Shown: positions 46,115 through 56,517 of the stretch, piece by piece
Position numbering within the stretch: the first letter of the stretch is position 1
How the letters are laid out: each line of letters opens with the position of its first letter
NCBI GenBank assembly: GCA_030425825.1
Contig: JAUHZY010000001.1
Location: forward strand, 1,274,834-1,338,833
Origin: Alphaproteobacteria bacterium
GTDB lineage: Bacteria > Pseudomonadota > Alphaproteobacteria > JAUHZY01
Length of the DNA stretch: 64,000 nt
Direction of reading: 5' to 3'
The notes under the pieces: generated by a model
The model's database searches: none
The model's input: only the letters and a program-made list of their open reading frames with translations
What the model was told of the DNA's origin: nothing
Translations under genes and position numbers: made by a program

Positions 46115-47232
46115 TGCCATCAAAAAAACAAGAAGAAATAATATCTTGGCTTCAATTGTATAGAAGTGAGAATGTTGGCCCCATTACTTTTTCCAAACTA
46201 ATAAACTATTTTGGCACAGCAGAAAAGGCGCTTGAAAAGCTTCCTTCTATGGCAGCAAAAGGTGGCAAAAAAAATATTAAAATTTATGATAGAAAAAAAG
46301 TCATCCAAGAAATTGAAAGCATTGAATCTCTTCATGGACATGTCCTGTTGAAAAAAGATGAAGCATACCCCGCTCTTTTAAAACAAGTTGACGATGCGCC
46401 CCCTGTTCTTTTTGCAATTGGTCAACTTCACCTTCTAGAAAAAGAGATTATTGCCATTGTTGGCGCTAGAAATGCATCAACAAATGCATGTCGCTTTACT
46501 ACCAAACTTGTTAATGACCTTGGCAAAGCAGGCTATGTTATTTCTTCAGGGCTCGCTCGCGGCATTGACACACAAGCACACAAAGCATCACTAACAACTG
46601 GCACAGTTGCTGTAACGGCATGTGGTCTAGATGTTATTTATCCATCAGAAAACGAAGAACTGTATATACAAATTAAAGAAGCCGGCGTTATCTTAAGTGA
46701 ATATCCCTGTGGTACCAAACCACAGGCCAGACAGTTTCCTGCACGCAATAAAATTATATCAGGCATAGCAAAAGGAACTGTTGTTGTTGAGGCTTCTTTA
46801 AAGTCTGGCTCCTTGATCACAGCAAAATATGCACTGGACCAGGGTCGTGATGTTTTTGCTGTTCCAGGATCACCACTCGACCCAAGATCCGGCGGTGGAA
46901 ATAAGCTTATTAAAGAAGGTGCAAAGCTTGTACAAGATGCAGAAGATATTATTGAAGAAGTTTCTTGCACGCATTTCACATTAAAAGAAAACACCCAAGA
47001 CTTTAAGAACATGCCGTTATTTGAAAATTTTGAAAAAAATATTGGTGATCAAGATATTGAAAAATCTAGAGAAATCATAACATCTGCTTTAAGCACATCG
47101 CCAACCCCTATTGACGAATTGGTTCGAACCTGTCAAATCTCTATCCCAATCGTCATGACAATTCTCCTTGAGCTAGAATTGGCGGGACGCCTTGAAAGAC
47201 ATTCTGGCAACCAAGTTGTCTTACTATATTAA
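46114..47232 (+). CDS. dprA: DNA-processing protein DprA
   Basis: DprA loads RecA on incoming single-stranded DNA in natural transformation. The 372-residue protein has an N-terminal helical region, the Rossmann-like core (IVGARNAS, GYVISSGLARGIDTQAHKASL, GCGLDVIYPSEN, FPARNKIISGIAKGTVVVEAS, GSLITAKYALDQGRDVFAVPGSPLDPRSGG) and a C-terminal winged-helix (from about 312, SALSTSPTPIDELVRTCQ). All are intact. It begins at TAATG overlap with plsY and precedes topA by 14 bases. DprA is widespread even in non-competent bacteria, so it does not by itself prove competence. Confidence 0.95.
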   Translation: MPSKKQEEIISWLQLYRSENVGPITFSKLINYFGTAEKALEKLPSMAAKGGKKNIKIYDRKKVIQEIESIESLHGHVLLKKDEAYPALLKQVDDAPPVLFAIGQLHLLEKEIIAIVGARNASTNACRFTTKLVNDLGKAGYVISSGLARGIDTQAHKASLTTGTVAVTACGLDVIYPSENEELYIQIKEAGVILSEYPCGTKPQARQFPARNKIISGIAKGTVVVEASLKSGSLITAKYALDQGRDVFAVPGSPLDPRSGGGNKLIKEGAKLVQDAEDIIEEVSCTHFTLKENTQDFKNMPLFENFEKNIGDQDIEKSREIITSALSTSPTPIDELVRTCQISIPIVMTILLELELAGRLERHSGNQVVLLY

Positions 47233-47246
47233 AGAGAAAACTACAC

Positions 47247-49772
47247 ATGAACGTTGTTATTGTTGAATCCCCAGCCAAAGCAAAAACGATTAATAAATAT
47301 CTTGGGTCAGACTATAAGGTCCTTGCAAGTTTTGGACATGTACGTGACTTACCTTCCAAAGATGGCTCGGTAGATCCAGAAAAAGACTTTGATATGAAGT
47401 GGTCGGTTGACAGTCGTGCAGAGAGCACACTCAAAGAAATCACCAAAGCTGTTAAAGGTGCAGAAAAACTCATTCTAGCAACCGATCCAGACCGCGAAGG
47501 CGAAGCAATTTCTTGGCATATTCTAGAAGAGTTAAAACGCAGAAAAGCAGTCTCTGAAACGCTACAAATTGAACGTGTTGTTTTTAACGCAATCACGAAA
47601 ACAGCCATTCTAGAGGCCATGAACACACCACGTGACATTGCCACTGACTTGGTAGATGCTTACCTTGCTCGTCGTGCCTTGGATTACCTTGTTGGCTTCA
47701 CACTTTCTCCGGTTTTATGGCGGAAGCTTCCTGGAAGCCGTTCTGCGGGTCGCGTACAATCTGTTGCATTAAGATTAATTTGCGAACGCGAAGCTGAAAT
47801 TGAAATCTTCCAGCCCCAAGAATATTGGTCTATTGTCACTGACGCTTTCGGGGATGAGAAAAAAAAGTTTGAAGCACGACTTTTTGGGCTAGATGATAAA
47901 AAACTTGGAAAATTCTCACTGGCAAATGAAGCAGACGCAAAAAAAGCTGCCGATAAAATTAAAGCTGGTAAATTTCAGATATCTAAAATTGAGAAAAAAA
48001 CAGTCGCAAGACACCCTTCCCCTCCCTTTATCACTTCAACGCTACAACAAGAGGCCTCTCGCAAACTAGGGTTTGGTGCCTCAAAGACCATGCGTACGGC
48101 TCAGAAACTCTACGAAGGCGTGACACTAAGCGGAGAAACAGTCGGACTGATTACATATATGAGAACAGACTCAATCACAATGGTTGGTGAAGCATTACAT
48201 GATGCCAGAAAAGTGATCGAATCTGAATTTGGTAATGCCTATCTTCCCGAAAAACCACGTGCTTATAAAAGCAAAGCAAAAAATGCGCAGGAGGCGCACG
48301 AAGCTATTCGCCCGACACGCTTGTCACGTCATCCCAAAACACTTTCAAAATTTCTCAGCAGCGATGAAATGAAGCTCTATACACTTATCTGGAAGCGCGC
48401 AATTGCCTCACAGATGAAGTCAGCTGCACTTGATCAAACAACGATTCAAATACACACGCAAAACAAAGATGTTGAATTGCGTGCAACAGGAACAATGGTA
48501 AAATTTGATGGGTTCTTCAAACTCTACCAAGAAGGTCAAGACGATAAAGAAGATGATAAAGAAGAACAATCTCTCCCTTCTTTAAAAGAAGGTGAAAAAA
48601 TCACAATTAAAAAAATTGATCCAAAACAACACTTCACACAACCTCCTCCACGATATAGCGAGGCAAGCCTTGTCAAAAGATTAGAAGAACTCGGTATTGG
48701 AAGACCTTCTACTTACGCGTCTATTTTACAAGTTTTACAAGATCGTGATTATGTCACACTTGATAAAAAGCGCTTTATACCAGAAGACCGCGGAAGACTT
48801 GTCACAAGTTTCTTAAAGCATTTTTTCTTAACATATGTTGAATATGACTTTACGGCAGAGCTAGAAAATAAGCTGGATGAAGTTTCTGACGGTGGCCTCA
48901 GCTGGAAGTCTGTTTTGCAAGAATTCTGGGGAAGCTTTAATACCGCAACAAAAGAAGCACAAAAACTAACAATTACAGAAGTCATCGATAAACTTGATGC
49001 TGCGCTTGAAAAACATTTTTTTCCTGTCACAGAAAAAAGCCCAAAACCTCGCAAATGTCCAACATGTGATAACGGTCGACTCGGCTTAAAACTTGCTCGT
49101 ACAGGCGGATTTATTGGATGCTCTAACTATCCAGAATGCAAGCATACTCAACCTCTGTCTGTTGTCGGTGAGGATAATGGAGAACAAGCATTTCCTAAAG
49201 AACTTGGCGTTGATGATAATGGTGAAAAAATCGCCATTAAAAAAGGGCCTTATGGACTTTATGTCCAGCTAGGCGAGGGTGATAAACCAAAACGCAGCAC
49301 AATACCGAAAGGAATGTCAGCTGATAAAATGACATTAGAGGATGCAAAAAACTTATTGAAACTACCGAGGGAAGTTGGCGAATATCCTGAAACAGGACAA
49401 ATGATTCATGCAGGACTCGGGCGTTTTGGGCCTTATTTAAAAATTGGCAATAGCTTTGTCTCTTTGAAAGAAGATAATGTTCTAGAAGTTGGCCTGAATC
49501 GCTCTATTGCCTTGATCCATGAATATATGGAAAAGAACAAGCCTTTAAAAGAATTTGGCAACCACCCAGAGTCCGGCGACCCTATTGAAGCAAAAAAAGG
49601 ACGCTATGGTCCCTTCCTTGCATGTGGACGCAAGAAGGTTCCATTAAAAGATATCGATATTGACTCGCTATCAACTGAAGATGCTGTTAAGATGGTGGAC
49701 GATTATAAAAAACCAACGAAGACAAAAGCCAAGACAAAGGCAAAACCCAAAACAAAGAAAGCGAGTTCTTAA
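47247..49772 (+). CDS. topA: DNA topoisomerase I
   Basis: TopA relaxes negative supercoils. The 841-residue protein has the TOPRIM domain (E7 in IVESPAKAKTI; D80-P-D82-R in LATDPDREGEAISWHI), the catalytic tyrosine Y304 in GLITYMRTDS, and a C4 zinc ribbon around residues 604-625 (CPTCDNG, then GCSNYPECKHT). The tail has three TOPRIM-C repeats, each around GRFGPYLKIG or GRYGPFLACGRKK. A Lys/Thr-rich end (TKAKTKAKPKTKKASS) follows. Length and order are normal for alphaproteobacteria. Confidence 0.97.
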   Translation: MNVVIVESPAKAKTINKYLGSDYKVLASFGHVRDLPSKDGSVDPEKDFDMKWSVDSRAESTLKEITKAVKGAEKLILATDPDREGEAISWHILEELKRRKAVSETLQIERVVFNAITKTAILEAMNTPRDIATDLVDAYLARRALDYLVGFTLSPVLWRKLPGSRSAGRVQSVALRLICEREAEIEIFQPQEYWSIVTDAFGDEKKKFEARLFGLDDKKLGKFSLANEADAKKAADKIKAGKFQISKIEKKTVARHPSPPFITSTLQQEASRKLGFGASKTMRTAQKLYEGVTLSGETVGLITYMRTDSITMVGEALHDARKVIESEFGNAYLPEKPRAYKSKAKNAQEAHEAIRPTRLSRHPKTLSKFLSSDEMKLYTLIWKRAIASQMKSAALDQTTIQIHTQNKDVELRATGTMVKFDGFFKLYQEGQDDKEDDKEEQSLPSLKEGEKITIKKIDPKQHFTQPPPRYSEASLVKRLEELGIGRPSTYASILQVLQDRDYVTLDKKRFIPEDRGRLVTSFLKHFFLTYVEYDFTAELENKLDEVSDGGLSWKSVLQEFWGSFNTATKEAQKLTITEVIDKLDAALEKHFFPVTEKSPKPRKCPTCDNGRLGLKLARTGGFIGCSNYPECKHTQPLSVVGEDNGEQAFPKELGVDDNGEKIAIKKGPYGLYVQLGEGDKPKRSTIPKGMSADKMTLEDAKNLLKLPREVGEYPETGQMIHAGLGRFGPYLKIGNSFVSLKEDNVLEVGLNRSIALIHEYMEKNKPLKEFGNHPESGDPIEAKKGRYGPFLACGRKKVPLKDIDIDSLSTEDAVKMVDDYKKPTKTKAKTKAKPKTKKASS

Positions 49773-49775
49773 GCT

Positions 49776-51623
49776 TTGCAAAAAAAAGTAAAAAGAAACA
49801 ACCATAAACGCCCACAAAATAAAAAACCTGATGCAGACGACCCTATTTTGGGTATCGTTATTCCTGAGAAAACGGGGTACTCTTTCCAGCCTGTAAGTAA
49901 GAAGTTCCACAAAACTTTACAGCTTATAACGCAAGAGAAACTGAGTGAAAACGACCTGGTCTTTGCAAAAGTTGATCGCCTAAAGCGCGCGCACTTTGTT
50001 GAAAAAGTTGACCGGTACAATGACTTTGATTCCCCTGTAAAAATCAGTATACACGAACGAGACCTACCACATGTTTTCCCCAAAAGCGTTATCGAAGAGT
50101 CTGAAAATCTAGAAGCGGCTCAACTCGAAAATCGCACAGACCTTAGAAATATTCCCTTGGTAACAATAGATGGCAGTGATGCAAAAGATTTTGATGATGC
50201 TGTTTGGGCAGAGGCGGATCCAAACCCTAAAAACAAAGGTGGATGGCACATTCTTGTTGCAATCGCAGATGTTTCTCACTACGTCAAACCAGGCTCTCCT
50301 CTCGACAACGAAGCCTTAAAAAGAGGAAATTCTGTTTACTTTCCACGTTTTGTTATTCCCATGCTGCCAGAGCGCTTAAGCAATGATCTTTGTTCACTCA
50401 AGCCAAATGTTGACCGTGCTTGCTTGGCTGTTCACATGTGGATTAACAAAGAAGGGAAGTTGATCAATCATAAATTCGTCCGTGGGCTAATGAAGTCACA
50501 TGCACGATTGACTTATGAACAAGTTCAAGAAGCAAAAGACAATTATGAGAGCTTTAATAAAAATGATCTTTTGAAAAGCGTTCTGCCAGGCTTATATGGA
50601 GCTTTTGAATGTTTAGATCATGCGAGAAAAGAGCGCGGCACGTTAGAATTCGATCTACCTGAATACCAAATTAATTTAAATAAAAACCATAAAGTTGAAT
50701 CTGTGGATGTGCGCGAAAGACTTGATTCGCACAAAATGATCGAAGAGTTTATGATTTTATCAAATGTTGCTGCAGCACAGACTTTAACTAAAAGAAAAGC
50801 CCTTGCGATGTACCGTATACACGGCACACCACCAAGAGACAATCTAGAAAACCTTCTCGGATTCTTAAAGCAAGTTGGTATCAATGTTAATCTGCCATCA
50901 GAAATTACCCCTGAATTTTTTCAAAACATTCTTGCGCGTGTCAGCGGAACAACGCTTGAACATATTATCTCTGTCCTCATTTTAAGATCACAATCACAAG
51001 CTATTTATAGCCCTCACCTAGATGAAGAAGATCACTACGGTCATTTTGGTCTCGCACTAAAGCTTTATGCTCACTTTACATCACCAATCAGAAGATACGC
51101 AGACCTCCTGGTTCACAGAGCATTGGTGTCAGAGCTGGGTCTTGGTGAGAAAATGGACTATACAGCTGAACAATTTGAAGAAATCGGACAAAATATTTCA
51201 CAGACAGAAAGGCGGGCAGCCTTAGCAGAAAGAGATACAAAAGATCGTTACATGGCCTCTTATTGTGAACAGAAAACAGAACAGATTTTCGACGCACGCA
51301 TCAGCGGCGTAGGAAGATTTGGTGTCTTTGCTGCAATTAAAGAGTTTGGTGCAGAAGGCCTTATTCCCTTCAGAAACCTACCAAGAGATCATTATATTTT
51401 TGATGAAACAAAGCACATGCTGATCGGTAAAGTTTCTAAGAGAACTTTTAAGCTGGGAGACACCATCAGGGTTAAAATATTAGAAGCATCAGGTCTCACG
51501 GGTAGTATGAGAATGAAAATCATGGATAATAAAAAGTCCGCAAAAAAACCACAAAGATCCAGAAAACCTTCGAAAAACAACCATCAACATGAAAGAAAGC
51601 CTTCAAAAAAGAGAAGGAAGTAG
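49776..51623 (+). CDS. rnr: Ribonuclease R, N-terminally short
   Basis: RNase R is a processive 3'-5' exoribonuclease. The protein has the RNB catalytic domain with IDGSDAKDFDDAVWAE (catalytic aspartates at 132-141), ADVSHYVKPGSPLD, and a C-terminal S1 domain (ARISGVGRFGVFAAIKEFGAEGL) with a basic tail rich in Lys/Arg. At 615 residues it lacks roughly 130 N-terminal residues of the usual alphaproteobacterial form, i.e. the helix-turn-helix and first cold-shock domain. It begins at TTG 49776, 3 bases after topA; no upstream frame supplies the missing part. It could act like RNase II, or the N-terminus may have been lost in a rearrangement. Confidence 0.9.
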   Translation: MQKKVKRNNHKRPQNKKPDADDPILGIVIPEKTGYSFQPVSKKFHKTLQLITQEKLSENDLVFAKVDRLKRAHFVEKVDRYNDFDSPVKISIHERDLPHVFPKSVIEESENLEAAQLENRTDLRNIPLVTIDGSDAKDFDDAVWAEADPNPKNKGGWHILVAIADVSHYVKPGSPLDNEALKRGNSVYFPRFVIPMLPERLSNDLCSLKPNVDRACLAVHMWINKEGKLINHKFVRGLMKSHARLTYEQVQEAKDNYESFNKNDLLKSVLPGLYGAFECLDHARKERGTLEFDLPEYQINLNKNHKVESVDVRERLDSHKMIEEFMILSNVAAAQTLTKRKALAMYRIHGTPPRDNLENLLGFLKQVGINVNLPSEITPEFFQNILARVSGTTLEHIISVLILRSQSQAIYSPHLDEEDHYGHFGLALKLYAHFTSPIRRYADLLVHRALVSELGLGEKMDYTAEQFEEIGQNISQTERRAALAERDTKDRYMASYCEQKTEQIFDARISGVGRFGVFAAIKEFGAEGLIPFRNLPRDHYIFDETKHMLIGKVSKRTFKLGDTIRVKILEASGLTGSMRMKIMDNKKSAKKPQRSRKPSKNNHQHERKPSKKRRK

Positions 51624-51665
51624 GTTAAGCTTGACCTCTATTAAAAATAATTAAGCAGGCACACA

Positions 51666-54600
51666 ATGGTCAAAAACTCTGAGCTTTTTAAAAAAATTAT
51701 TCATATCCTAGAAAAAGAATATAGCGCATCAGACATCGACAACCTCAAACGCTTTGTCAAAGGCTTTTATGATGAGACGCCTTTTGAGAACCTAACGACT
51801 GTTGATGCGCATGAGCTGCTGGAATATGCATTATCAGGGTGGAGGTGCTTTGAAAAAAGACAAAAAAGCAAAAACAAAGTTGAATTCCTTCGCCATGAAA
51901 AAGCAGATGATGAAGGCACAACAATCACAAACGTGATCAGTGATGAAATTACTTTTAACGTTGAGTCTATTAAAACTGTTTTTCATTATTATGACATTGG
52001 CATTGACTTCCATGTACACCCTGTTTTTCATGCAAAAAGAGACGGTAACGGTAAACTTATAGAGCTTATTCCTACTGAAGAATCGGTTGCAAAAAATGCT
52101 GAATCTCTCATTCAAATTCATACAAAGTTATTAAGTGAACAAGAAATAGCGAAAATAAAAAATGCTATTGAAAAAGGACTTGATGACACACAAAGCGCTG
52201 TTGAAGACTGGATTGCAATGCGCAATAAAGTTGACCATATTGCAGAAGAGTTCCAAGATCATACAAAATCAATTGATCTTCACCAAGCACAAGAAGCTGT
52301 TGAGTTTCTACAGTGGCTTAAAGAAGAAAACTTTACATTCTTAGGTTACAGATCTTTTTCTTTTCTTGAACACAACAAAGAGCAGACAATTGGTATTGAT
52401 AAAAATTCCGGGTCTGGAATCTTAAAAGACGAAAATATTCAAGTTTTTGAGAATCTCAGAAAAGCAGGAAAAATACCTGATCATATTTTACAGTTCCTCA
52501 AAATGCCTAATATCATTTTGATTAATAAAGCAGACATGCTTTCAACGGTTCGACATAAACTGCCGCTAGATACTGTTTCAATAAAAAGATTTAACAAAAA
52601 TGGAAAAGTCATCGGAGAACATCTTTTTGTCGGCCTGTTTAGCCCCAAAATTTACATGAACCCTGCACGCCAAATTCCTATTCTTCGACATAAAATCAAA
52701 GAAGTCCTAGAAAAATCCCAATGTAGTCCAGGAGGATATAAGCACAAAGCGCTTAAAAGAATTCTTGATAATATCCAACGTGACGAACTGTTCCAAATTT
52801 CGCCTGATGACCTTCATAAACTAGCAACAGGTATTTTATATTTAGAAGAAAAACCACGCGTCGCACTTTTTGTTAGACGGGATCCTTTTGATCGCTTTAT
52901 GTCCTGTTTGTTCTTTTGCCCACCAGAAATTTTTAATACAGACCTTAGAAAAAATGTTGAGAGAGTCTTAGAAAAACACTTCAACGGTGTTTCAGCCTCC
53001 TTCACAACACATTTTTCTGAATCACAACTTGCCTCTGTTTACATTTCTATTAAAACAAAACCGGGAAAAATTCCAAAGTATAGCGTTAAAAAAATCGAGA
53101 AAGAACTTCGTGAAATGTCCAGATCATGGACAGATCTACTAGAAGAAAGGCTAAAAGAAAGCTTTGGGAATAAAGTTGGAAAACCACTTTTCAAAACTTA
53201 TAAAACTGCCTTTCCAACAGCCTATCAAGAGAGTTTTTCTATCGATAAATGTATCGAACACATCTCTCTTATTGAAGAGATCATGGAGAGTCAAAAAACA
53301 CGCATTATCTTAGAAAAGTCAGAGGAAAAAGATCACTATAATCTGATTCTTTTAGGGTTGGGAACACCTCCAACACTTTCAAAAATTCTCTCCACATTTG
53401 AGAATATGGGTATCTCTGTTTTATCAGAGGTTCCACATCGTATTACACCATCAAACAATGAAAGTTTATGGATCAGTGATTTCAACATTACATTCAGGAA
53501 TGAAGAAAAAATCAGAATATCCGAATACCAGTCTCTGATTGAAGACTCTCTCAATTGGATTTGGTCAGATCAAGGCATTAATGATGAATTTAACTCTCTG
53601 ATTATTGCCTCAAAAATCACATGGAAAGAAGCGCGTATTTTAAGGGCCTACTACAAATATTTAAGACAATTAAGAACAAACTTTTCACAAAAAGCGATTG
53701 AGATTGCTTTGTGTAGTTATCCGAAAATAACACGTTTACTTATTACACTTTTTGATGAGAAATTTAATCCTGCACATGACGAAGCAACAAGAAGTAAGGC
53801 TAAAAAAACAAGTGAAAAAATTATCAAAGAAATAAATAAAATAACCAACATCAACCACGATAAAATATTTAGTCGTTTTCTCAATCTTCTTCAGGCAACG
53901 GTCAGAACAAATGCTTATCAAGAAAAGGACTATTTCTCCTTTAAATTTGATTGTGAAAAAATTGATCACATGCCTCTTCCTAAACCGATGTTTGAAATTT
54001 TTGTTTATGCTTCTGACATGGAAGGAATTCACCTAAGAGGTGGGAAAGTAGCACGAGGTGGATTGCGCTGGTCAGATCGTATTGAAGATTTTCGTACTGA
54101 GATTTTAGGGCTTGTAAAAGCACAGTTTGTCAAAAATGCTGTGATTGTTCCCACAGGATCAAAAGGTGGTTTTGTTATCAAGCGCCAAGAGCGTGACCTA
54201 GGTCGAGAAGCCTTTCTTGAAAAAGGGATTGCATCTTACAAAAGATTCATTTCTGGCCTCCTTGATATTACAGACAATCTGGATGCCAACGATAATGTTA
54301 TCCATCCACCAAAAGTTGTTTGTCATGATGATAAAGACCCTTATTTGGTCGTCGCAGCAGACAAAGGAACAGCCACTTTTTCTGATATTGCCAATGAAAT
54401 CGCCGATCAATATAACTTTTGGCTAGGGGACGCATTCGCATCTGGCGGATCACTCGGATATGACCACAAGAAAATGGGGATTACCGCAAAAGGTGCCTGG
54501 GAATGTGTTAAAAAACGATTCCGTGAAATTAATATCAATACACAAACTGATGAATTCACAGCGATTGGCGTTGGCGATATGGCAGGAGATGTTTTTGGAA

Positions 54601-56429
54601 ATGGGATGCTTCTTTCCAAGCACACAAAAATGGTTGCGGCCTTTAATCATATGCATATTTTTATCGATCCGAACCCAGATTGCCTGAAAAGTTATAAAGA
54701 ACGTAAACGTCTTTTTGATCTCCCAAGGTCAACATGGATGGACTTTAACGATAAAGCTATATCTAAGGGTGGAGGCATTTTTGATAGATCAAGTAAGGTC
54801 ATCAAACTGAGTAAAGAGATGCAAACCCTTTTAAACACAGATGTTAAGCAATTGTCACCCGACGACCTTATCCAAAAAATTCTAAAATTGAATGTTGATT
54901 TATTGTGGTTTGGCGGCATTGGAACATTTATCAAGTCTTCAAAAGAAACACATGCTGACGTTGGCGACAAAAATAATGACCACGTACGTATTAATGCAAC
55001 CGATTTGAACTGTAAAATTATTGGTGAAGGTGCAAATCTTGGGATCACTCAAAGAGGACGCATTGAATTTGCAAATAAAAATGGTCGTGTTAATGCTGAC
55101 TTTATTGATAATTGTGGCGGAGTAAGTTGCTCGGATCATGAAGTAAATATCAAAATATTTATGAATAAGTTGGTCAGAACAAAGGCCATTTCTGAGAAGA
55201 AAAGAAACGCAACGCTCGTTGAAATGACAGAAGATGTTTCAGAACTGGTCTTGCAAGATAGTTATGACCAATCAAATGCTATGTCATTGGCAACGGCACA
55301 AGCATATGACAGCTTTGAGTCTAATGTTGACCTCATGCAATCTCTTGAAAAAACAGGATTGTTAAATAGAGAAGTTGAATTCCTACCCAACGAAGAAGAG
55401 TTAGCTAAACGCATCAAAAACAATAAGGTTTTTACAGGCCCAGAGCTGGCTGTTCTCATGGCATACTCTAAAATATCTATTTATGATATTTTACGACAAT
55501 CCGATTTCTCGGACCAAAAATACCTACAAAAAGTCCTTGTTGACTACTTCCCCACACAGTTGAGGAAGAAATATAAGAATGATATTCTTAATCATCCCCT
55601 CAAAAAAGAAATCATCTCGACTGTCATCGCAAATGATATGGTGAACAAGTTAAGCTTAAGTTTCTTCAACAACACCATGAAGCAGTTTAGATGTGATATT
55701 CCACAACTTGCAAAAGCCTATATTGTTGCAAAAAATGTTCTAAAAGCAGATGAGCTGTGGAAAGAAATTGTTTCACTAGACAATCTTGTCAATGATGATA
55801 TACAAGCGGAAGCACTTCTAAAGTTACGCCACATCATTGAGCGAGCAACAATGTGGTTCGTCTCAAAAGAAGGTAGCATTGAAGAGCTTGTAGACTTCTT
55901 TGAACCAAAGCTTGATATTTTGTTAAAAAATCTTTCGTCTTACATACCACAGCCTATTGAAGACGAAATCCGTATTTACTCTCAATATCTCACAGAACAA
56001 GATCTTCCCGAAAAGCTTGCCCTTAAAATTGCCTGGCTTTCTTCCTTACGCGGATTTGGTGAAATCATTTTGACGGCTAACAAGCACAAGTGCTCGCCTG
56101 TTGTTGCTGCAAAAGTTTATTTTGATCTTGGCAGTGGCCTTGGCATTTCGTGGATTGCAAAAGAAATTGAGAAAATACCTACCGAAACCATTTGGCAAAA
56201 ACAAGCTCTTGAATCTCTCTTAAGAACATTCAGGATGCATCAGTCTTTTATTGCTTCGCGTATTTTGTCCGAAACAAAGGATAAATGCCTCAATAATTGG
56301 TTTGAAGAGCGCCTAGAAGAAAAAGAACACTTCATAGAAACGATTGAAAAGTTCAAAAAAGCAAAGCAAATAGACTTAGCGATGGTTGCAGTGGCCAGCG
56401 AACAACTCAAAGTTCTTGCAAATTCTTAA
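51666..56429 (+). CDS. NAD-specific glutamate dehydrogenase, large (about 180 kDa) type
   Basis: This 1587-residue enzyme oxidises glutamate to 2-oxoglutarate and ammonia with NAD+. It has the long regulatory N-terminal part seen in large GDHs (including ACT-like segments), then a catalytic core with HLRGGKVARGGLRWSDRIEDFRTEILGLVKAQ, NAVIVPTGSKGGFVIK, GVGDMAGDVFGNGMLLS and the NAD-domain segments GGIGTFIKSS and ATDLNCKIIGEGANLG. A long helical C-terminal part follows. It starts 42 bases after rnr. Large NAD-GDHs are mainly catabolic. Sequence and size make the call certain; the symbol varies between groups, so none is given. Confidence 0.96.
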   Translation: MVKNSELFKKIIHILEKEYSASDIDNLKRFVKGFYDETPFENLTTVDAHELLEYALSGWRCFEKRQKSKNKVEFLRHEKADDEGTTITNVISDEITFNVESIKTVFHYYDIGIDFHVHPVFHAKRDGNGKLIELIPTEESVAKNAESLIQIHTKLLSEQEIAKIKNAIEKGLDDTQSAVEDWIAMRNKVDHIAEEFQDHTKSIDLHQAQEAVEFLQWLKEENFTFLGYRSFSFLEHNKEQTIGIDKNSGSGILKDENIQVFENLRKAGKIPDHILQFLKMPNIILINKADMLSTVRHKLPLDTVSIKRFNKNGKVIGEHLFVGLFSPKIYMNPARQIPILRHKIKEVLEKSQCSPGGYKHKALKRILDNIQRDELFQISPDDLHKLATGILYLEEKPRVALFVRRDPFDRFMSCLFFCPPEIFNTDLRKNVERVLEKHFNGVSASFTTHFSESQLASVYISIKTKPGKIPKYSVKKIEKELREMSRSWTDLLEERLKESFGNKVGKPLFKTYKTAFPTAYQESFSIDKCIEHISLIEEIMESQKTRIILEKSEEKDHYNLILLGLGTPPTLSKILSTFENMGISVLSEVPHRITPSNNESLWISDFNITFRNEEKIRISEYQSLIEDSLNWIWSDQGINDEFNSLIIASKITWKEARILRAYYKYLRQLRTNFSQKAIEIALCSYPKITRLLITLFDEKFNPAHDEATRSKAKKTSEKIIKEINKITNINHDKIFSRFLNLLQATVRTNAYQEKDYFSFKFDCEKIDHMPLPKPMFEIFVYASDMEGIHLRGGKVARGGLRWSDRIEDFRTEILGLVKAQFVKNAVIVPTGSKGGFVIKRQERDLGREAFLEKGIASYKRFISGLLDITDNLDANDNVIHPPKVVCHDDKDPYLVVAADKGTATFSDIANEIADQYNFWLGDAFASGGSLGYDHKKMGITAKGAWECVKKRFREININTQTDEFTAIGVGDMAGDVFGNGMLLSKHTKMVAAFNHMHIFIDPNPDCLKSYKERKRLFDLPRSTWMDFNDKAISKGGGIFDRSSKVIKLSKEMQTLLNTDVKQLSPDDLIQKILKLNVDLLWFGGIGTFIKSSKETHADVGDKNNDHVRINATDLNCKIIGEGANLGITQRGRIEFANKNGRVNADFIDNCGGVSCSDHEVNIKIFMNKLVRTKAISEKKRNATLVEMTEDVSELVLQDSYDQSNAMSLATAQAYDSFESNVDLMQSLEKTGLLNREVEFLPNEEELAKRIKNNKVFTGPELAVLMAYSKISIYDILRQSDFSDQKYLQKVLVDYFPTQLRKKYKNDILNHPLKKEIISTVIANDMVNKLSLSFFNNTMKQFRCDIPQLAKAYIVAKNVLKADELWKEIVSLDNLVNDDIQAEALLKLRHIIERATMWFVSKEGSIEELVDFFEPKLDILLKNLSSYIPQPIEDEIRIYSQYLTEQDLPEKLALKIAWLSSLRGFGEIILTANKHKCSPVVAAKVYFDLGSGLGISWIAKEIEKIPTETIWQKQALESLLRTFRMHQSFIASRILSETKDKCLNNWFEERLEEKEHFIETIEKFKKAKQIDLAMVAVASEQLKVLANS

Positions 56430-56447
56430 TTTTTTTAGCCAAGCTCC

Positions 56448-56476
56448 TTGACGGATTCAATCGTCTACGCCATTTT
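56448..56476 (+). promoter_or_regulatory. Possible promoter of tig-clpP
   Basis: TTGACG (56448-56453) is followed 17 bases later by CATTTT. The -10 fit is poor (3 of 6), so this is only a candidate. It sits in the 88-base gap between gdh and tig, where a promoter for tig would be expected. Confidence 0.28.
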
Positions 56477-56517
56477 AGGGAAAACTTTATTAAACAAACT
56501 AAAAGAGAAGGTTAACC

